NCBI GenBank assembly: GCA_026398575.1
Contig: JAPLSP010000554.1
Span: 1 to 6,690, forward strand
From: Candidatus Sumerlaeota bacterium
Lineage (GTDB): Bacteria > Sumerlaeota > Sumerlaeia > JADFCT01
Reading direction: 5' to 3'
DNA length: 6,690 nucleotides
The translations under genes and the position numbers were made by a program. Below are positions 4,263 through 6,690 of this stretch, one piece after another (position 1 is the first letter of the stretch; each line of letters starts with the position of its first letter). The notes under the pieces are model-generated. The model made no database searches. It saw only the letters and a list, made by a program, of their open reading frames with translations, and was not told the origin of the DNA.

Positions 4263-5603
4263 GTGATCACGCCCAATCGCGAACATCGAGAACCGCTGAG
4301 CTGGCTGCAATGGCTCATACTGGCCTTGCTTTTCTTCTCGACGGTGATCAACTACGTGGACCGGCAGGCGCTGTCGCTTTTGAAGGGAACTCTGAGCGAC
4401 GCGCTGAATTTGTCGGACACAGACTACGGCGCCGTCACCATGGCCTTTCTTATCACGTATAGCGTCTCACAGGTTATGCTTGGCGCATGGGTGGATCGCA
4501 TCGGCGTTCGCATCGGGTTGGGCCTGGGCGCGCTGGTCTGGTCCGTGGCGGCGATACTGCATGCCTTTGTGCGCGGACCGTGGTCACTGGGGGCGATGCG
4601 CGTCGTCCTGGGCGCCGGCGAAGGCGCCAACTGGCCGGCGGGCGGCAAAGCTATCGCGCGCTGGTTTCCTCAAAACTGGCGCGCATTCGCCATGGGCGTT
4701 TTCGACGGTGGCTCGGCGGTGGGCGCGGTGCTGGCGCCGCCGATAGTCGCCTTCCTCGCGATCAAGTGGGGCTGGCGCGCTGCTTTCGTCGCCACCGGCG
4801 CCCTGGGATTGATCTGGACCGCGGCTTGGTTTTGGCTTTATGACGATCCTTCGCGCCACCGCTGGCTTCCCGTGCGCGAGCGCGAGGCCAGCGCCGCCGA
4901 GCGACGCGAGGAGACCGCCACCCGCATGAGCTTTGCACAGTCGGCGCGATTCCTCTTCGGGCTGCGCCCGCTCTGGGGCTTGGTGATCACGCGCTTTATC
5001 GCCACCTCCGTGTGGTGGTTCTACGTTCTGTGGTTGCCGGACTACTTTCAGAAGGAACGCGAATTCACGCTGGCGGAAATTGGCTACTTCGCCTGGATTC
5101 CCTATCTGACCGCCGACGCCGGCAAAATTGTTGGCGGCATACTTTCGGACCGCTGGCTGGATTCGGGCGCCAGTCCGACGCTGGCCCGCAAAAGCGTGAT
5201 GGTCGCCGGCGCCGCCTGCATGATGGCGGGAATGGCCGTGGCCGGCGCGCCAACCTCCGTGGGCGCCATGTTCTGGGCCTGCGTGGCAACGTTTGGATTC
5301 GGAGTCTGGAGCGCCAACATCCTGGCGCTTCACGCCGACATCTTCCCCTCGCGCCTGATGGGCAGCGCCATCGGATTGACGGGCATGGCCTCGTCTTTCG
5401 GAGGATCGGTTTTGAGTTTCGCCGTCGCCTTGATCGTGAGTCGGCATGGATACGGCGATGCGTTCCTGCTTGCCGGCGCTCTGCCGGCCGTCGCCTGCGT
5501 GGCGCTGATTTTTGGCGTGGGCCGCGTCGAGCCCGTGCTTGTTCCGACGCTGATCAATGGGGAGAGTCAAGTGGAGAAAGGACCAGGAGGGCGTGCGATA
5601 TGA
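4263..5603 (+). CDS. MFS transporter, anion:cation symporter (ExuT-like) type
   Basis: A 446-residue inner-membrane protein with about 12 predicted hydrophobic segments. TM1 spans roughly 14-31 and ends in NYVDRQALS, a typical opening of hexuronate-type carriers. The loop 2-3 signature of the MFS appears as GAWVDRIGVR (74-83). The stretch RVVLGAGEGANWPAGGKAIA (113-132) followed by RWFP is a hallmark of the anion:cation symporter family, which imports sugar acids, hexuronates and other organic anions with protons. The central cytosolic loop is about 194-228, rich in Arg and Glu. The second half begins near FGLRPLWGLVITRFIA. Length is normal. The start is GTG with AGGAG upstream. The stop overlaps the next start in ATGA (5600-5603), indicating coupled translation. 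The substrate is probably a carboxylated compound processed by the flanking enzymes, which is inference from family and context. Confidence 0.88.
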   Translation: MITPNREHREPLSWLQWLILALLFFSTVINYVDRQALSLLKGTLSDALNLSDTDYGAVTMAFLITYSVSQVMLGAWVDRIGVRIGLGLGALVWSVAAILHAFVRGPWSLGAMRVVLGAGEGANWPAGGKAIARWFPQNWRAFAMGVFDGGSAVGAVLAPPIVAFLAIKWGWRAAFVATGALGLIWTAAWFWLYDDPSRHRWLPVREREASAAERREETATRMSFAQSARFLFGLRPLWGLVITRFIATSVWWFYVLWLPDYFQKEREFTLAEIGYFAWIPYLTADAGKIVGGILSDRWLDSGASPTLARKSVMVAGAACMMAGMAVAGAPTSVGAMFWACVATFGFGVWSANILALHADIFPSRLMGSAIGLTGMASSFGGSVLSFAVALIVSRHGYGDAFLLAGALPAVACVALIFGVGRVEPVLVPTLINGESQVEKGPGGRAI

Positions 5604-6622
5604 AATTCGCCGTTGGATATCAGCTCGCCGAGCCGGGCGAGGAATTATTCGTCGAGATGGTCCGCGACCATCTTGGCGACGTCGCCGAGGTTTATTTTCC
5701 GTGGGACTCAATGCCTTCGGGACGCGCCGCCCTGACCGAGCGGCGCGGATACATTGACTGGAGCGCGCAAGTCCGCATCGAGGACGATCTGCGCGCGTTG
5801 CGCCAAATGGGCGTGCGCCTCAATCTGCTCTTCAACGCTAATTGCTATGGCGAGCGCGCCGTCAGCCAATTTCTTGAAAACCAGGTGGCGTCCGTCCTGG
5901 AGCATCTCGAACGCGTCGCGGGCCGCATTGACACCGTCACCACTGCATCCCTCGCCGTGGCCCGGACCGTCAAGCGCCACTTTCCCACCGTCGAGGTTCG
6001 AGCCTCCGTCAACATGCGCATCGGGACCGTCCAGGGAATGAGCTACGTCGCCGGCCTCTTCGACAGCTATTGCGTCCAGCGCGACTTCAACCGCGACCTG
6101 AAGCGTTTGGCCGAACTCAAGGAATGGGCGGATGGCTCCGGCAAGAAACTGGAAATCCTCGCCAACAGCGGCTGCCTCGCCTTCTGCAGCGGACAGACCT
6201 TTCATGATAACCTGGTTGCGCACGAAAAGGATATTGACGAGACGGTCAACATCCACGACTGGACGCCGATGGTCTGCTGGAATCTGCTGCGCGACCGCGC
6301 CCATTGGCCCGTGATCCTGCAGGCCACGTGGATACGCCCTGAAGATTTGCATCATTATGAAGGCCTCTTCGATCTTGTCAAACTCGCCACGCGCATGCAC
6401 GAGCGCCCGCGCCTGGTGATCGCCGCCTATGCGCGCCGCAGCTATCAGGGCAATCTCCTCGATCTCTTCGAGCCCGGCTACGGACCCGCCCTCGCTCCTC
6501 ATGTCCTCGACAACACCCGCTTCCCGGACGACTGGTTCGCGACGACCTCCTCCTGCGACCGCCGCTGCGACCGCTGCGGCTATTGTGCGGGCGTGCTAAA
6601 GAGGATCCTGGTCAGCGCCTGA
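5600..6622 (+). CDS. U32 peptidase-like TIM-barrel Fe-S protein
   Basis: 340 residues starting at the ATG in the ATGA overlap, with AGGAGG 8-10 nt upstream. MKFAVGYQLAE opens a predicted beta/alpha barrel. VAEVYFPWDSMPSGR (28-42), VRLNLLFNANC (72-82), ITVEVRAS-like strands near 129-136 and ANSGCLAFC (188-196) follow. The N-x-GC-x3-C element resembles the cluster-binding cysteines of U32 proteins such as UbiV. IRPEDLHHYEGLFDLVKLAT (245-264) is also typical of U32 members, which despite their name include Fe-S proteins for O2-independent hydroxylation (UbiU/UbiV, RlhA, TrhP). A C-terminal motif C319-x3-C323-x2-C326-x2-C329 adds a further probable metal site. No protease motif is evident. The last gene of the operon, coupled to the transporter, suggests a metabolic rather than an RNA role. 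Family membership is moderately sure; the reaction is unknown. Confidence 0.72.
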   Translation: MKFAVGYQLAEPGEELFVEMVRDHLGDVAEVYFPWDSMPSGRAALTERRGYIDWSAQVRIEDDLRALRQMGVRLNLLFNANCYGERAVSQFLENQVASVLEHLERVAGRIDTVTTASLAVARTVKRHFPTVEVRASVNMRIGTVQGMSYVAGLFDSYCVQRDFNRDLKRLAELKEWADGSGKKLEILANSGCLAFCSGQTFHDNLVAHEKDIDETVNIHDWTPMVCWNLLRDRAHWPVILQATWIRPEDLHHYEGLFDLVKLATRMHERPRLVIAAYARRSYQGNLLDLFEPGYGPALAPHVLDNTRFPDDWFATTSSCDRRCDRCGYCAGVLKRILVSA

Positions 6623-6634
6623 GCCAAATTTTTT
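6609..6634 (+). terminator. Candidate intrinsic terminator overlapping the final stop
   Basis: A hairpin forms between TGGTCAG (6609-6615) and CTGAGCCA (6619-6626) with one bulged G and a CGC loop, followed at once by AA and six T. The TGA stop lies inside the 3' arm. The stem is short and imperfect, so strength is uncertain, but its placement exactly at the operon end supports it. Confidence 0.45.
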
Positions 6635-6690
6635 CCGACTCCTTGCCAGGCCGTGCCGCGTCTTCGAATAGTAGGCCGTCCCGCTCCGCC
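6635..6690. other. Unassigned sequence at window edge
   Basis: GC-rich sequence with two similar blocks, AGGCCGTGCCGC and AGGCCGTCCCGC. A minus-strand frame is open from 6689 to a TGA at 6614-6612 (25 codons, ending KIWLRR). It could be the end of a convergent gene or part of another dispersed repeat. Too little is present to decide. Confidence 0.3.

Noticed and set aside
5012..5599. Upstream extension of the U32-like gene into a longer frame of 536 codons
   Set aside because: The extra N-terminal part is out of frame within the transporter gene and Arg-rich. The ATG at 5600 has a good ribosome binding site and begins with MKFAVGYQL, a natural barrel start.
4584..5711. Minus-strand open frame of 375 codons opposite the transporter
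   Set aside because: The product is Arg/Gly/His-rich without domains, a typical antisense shadow of a high-GC membrane protein gene.

Overview
The window looks like a chromosomal segment of a GC-rich environmental bacterium. The gene families (four-helix bundle protein with suffix domain, DUF1016 nuclease, U32-like Fe-S protein, ExuT-type transporter) and the many short dispersed palindromic repeats resemble genomes of the PVC group (Verrucomicrobiota, Kiritimatiellota, Lentisphaerota) or related uncultured phyla. That placement is an impression from family content, not a computed assignment.

The left third (1-1995) is a minus-strand cassette. In transcription order it holds a four-helix bundle protein (1995-1150), a small beta-rich protein of unknown function (1142-783, alternative start 1241) and a DUF1016/YhcG-type PDDEXK nuclease (729-1, cut by the window edge). 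Its base composition looks clearly lower in GC than the right side. It is full of frame-preserving repeats. Four palindromic 'QTxSGQ' coding repeats sit inside the nuclease gene. Arrays of 9-, 18- and 27-bp units encode both ends of the four-helix protein. An 11-bp repeat spans the junction with the next gene.

A 209-bp divergent intergenic region (1996-2204) separates the cassette from the plus-strand genes. It contains a sigma70-like promoter (2128-2156) and a 16-bp perfect palindrome nested between two direct repeats, a likely operator, just ahead of an IclR-family regulator gene (2205-3023). The regulator gene carries its own in-frame repeat insertion. It is followed by a near-perfect inverted-repeat element (3027-3159) flanked by an approximately 20-bp duplication that recreates the end of the gene.

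The right half (3216-6622) is a compact three-gene operon: a QueG/reductive-dehalogenase-like Fe-S protein, an MFS transporter of the anion:cation symporter (hexuronate-like) type, and a U32-like TIM-barrel Fe-S protein. The last two overlap by four bases (ATGA). A candidate intrinsic terminator overlaps the final stop codon. The inferred picture is a regulator plus importer plus two Fe-S redox enzymes acting on one unknown small organic molecule. Both enzymes resemble families known from cofactor and RNA modification. The combination does not match a pathway I can name.
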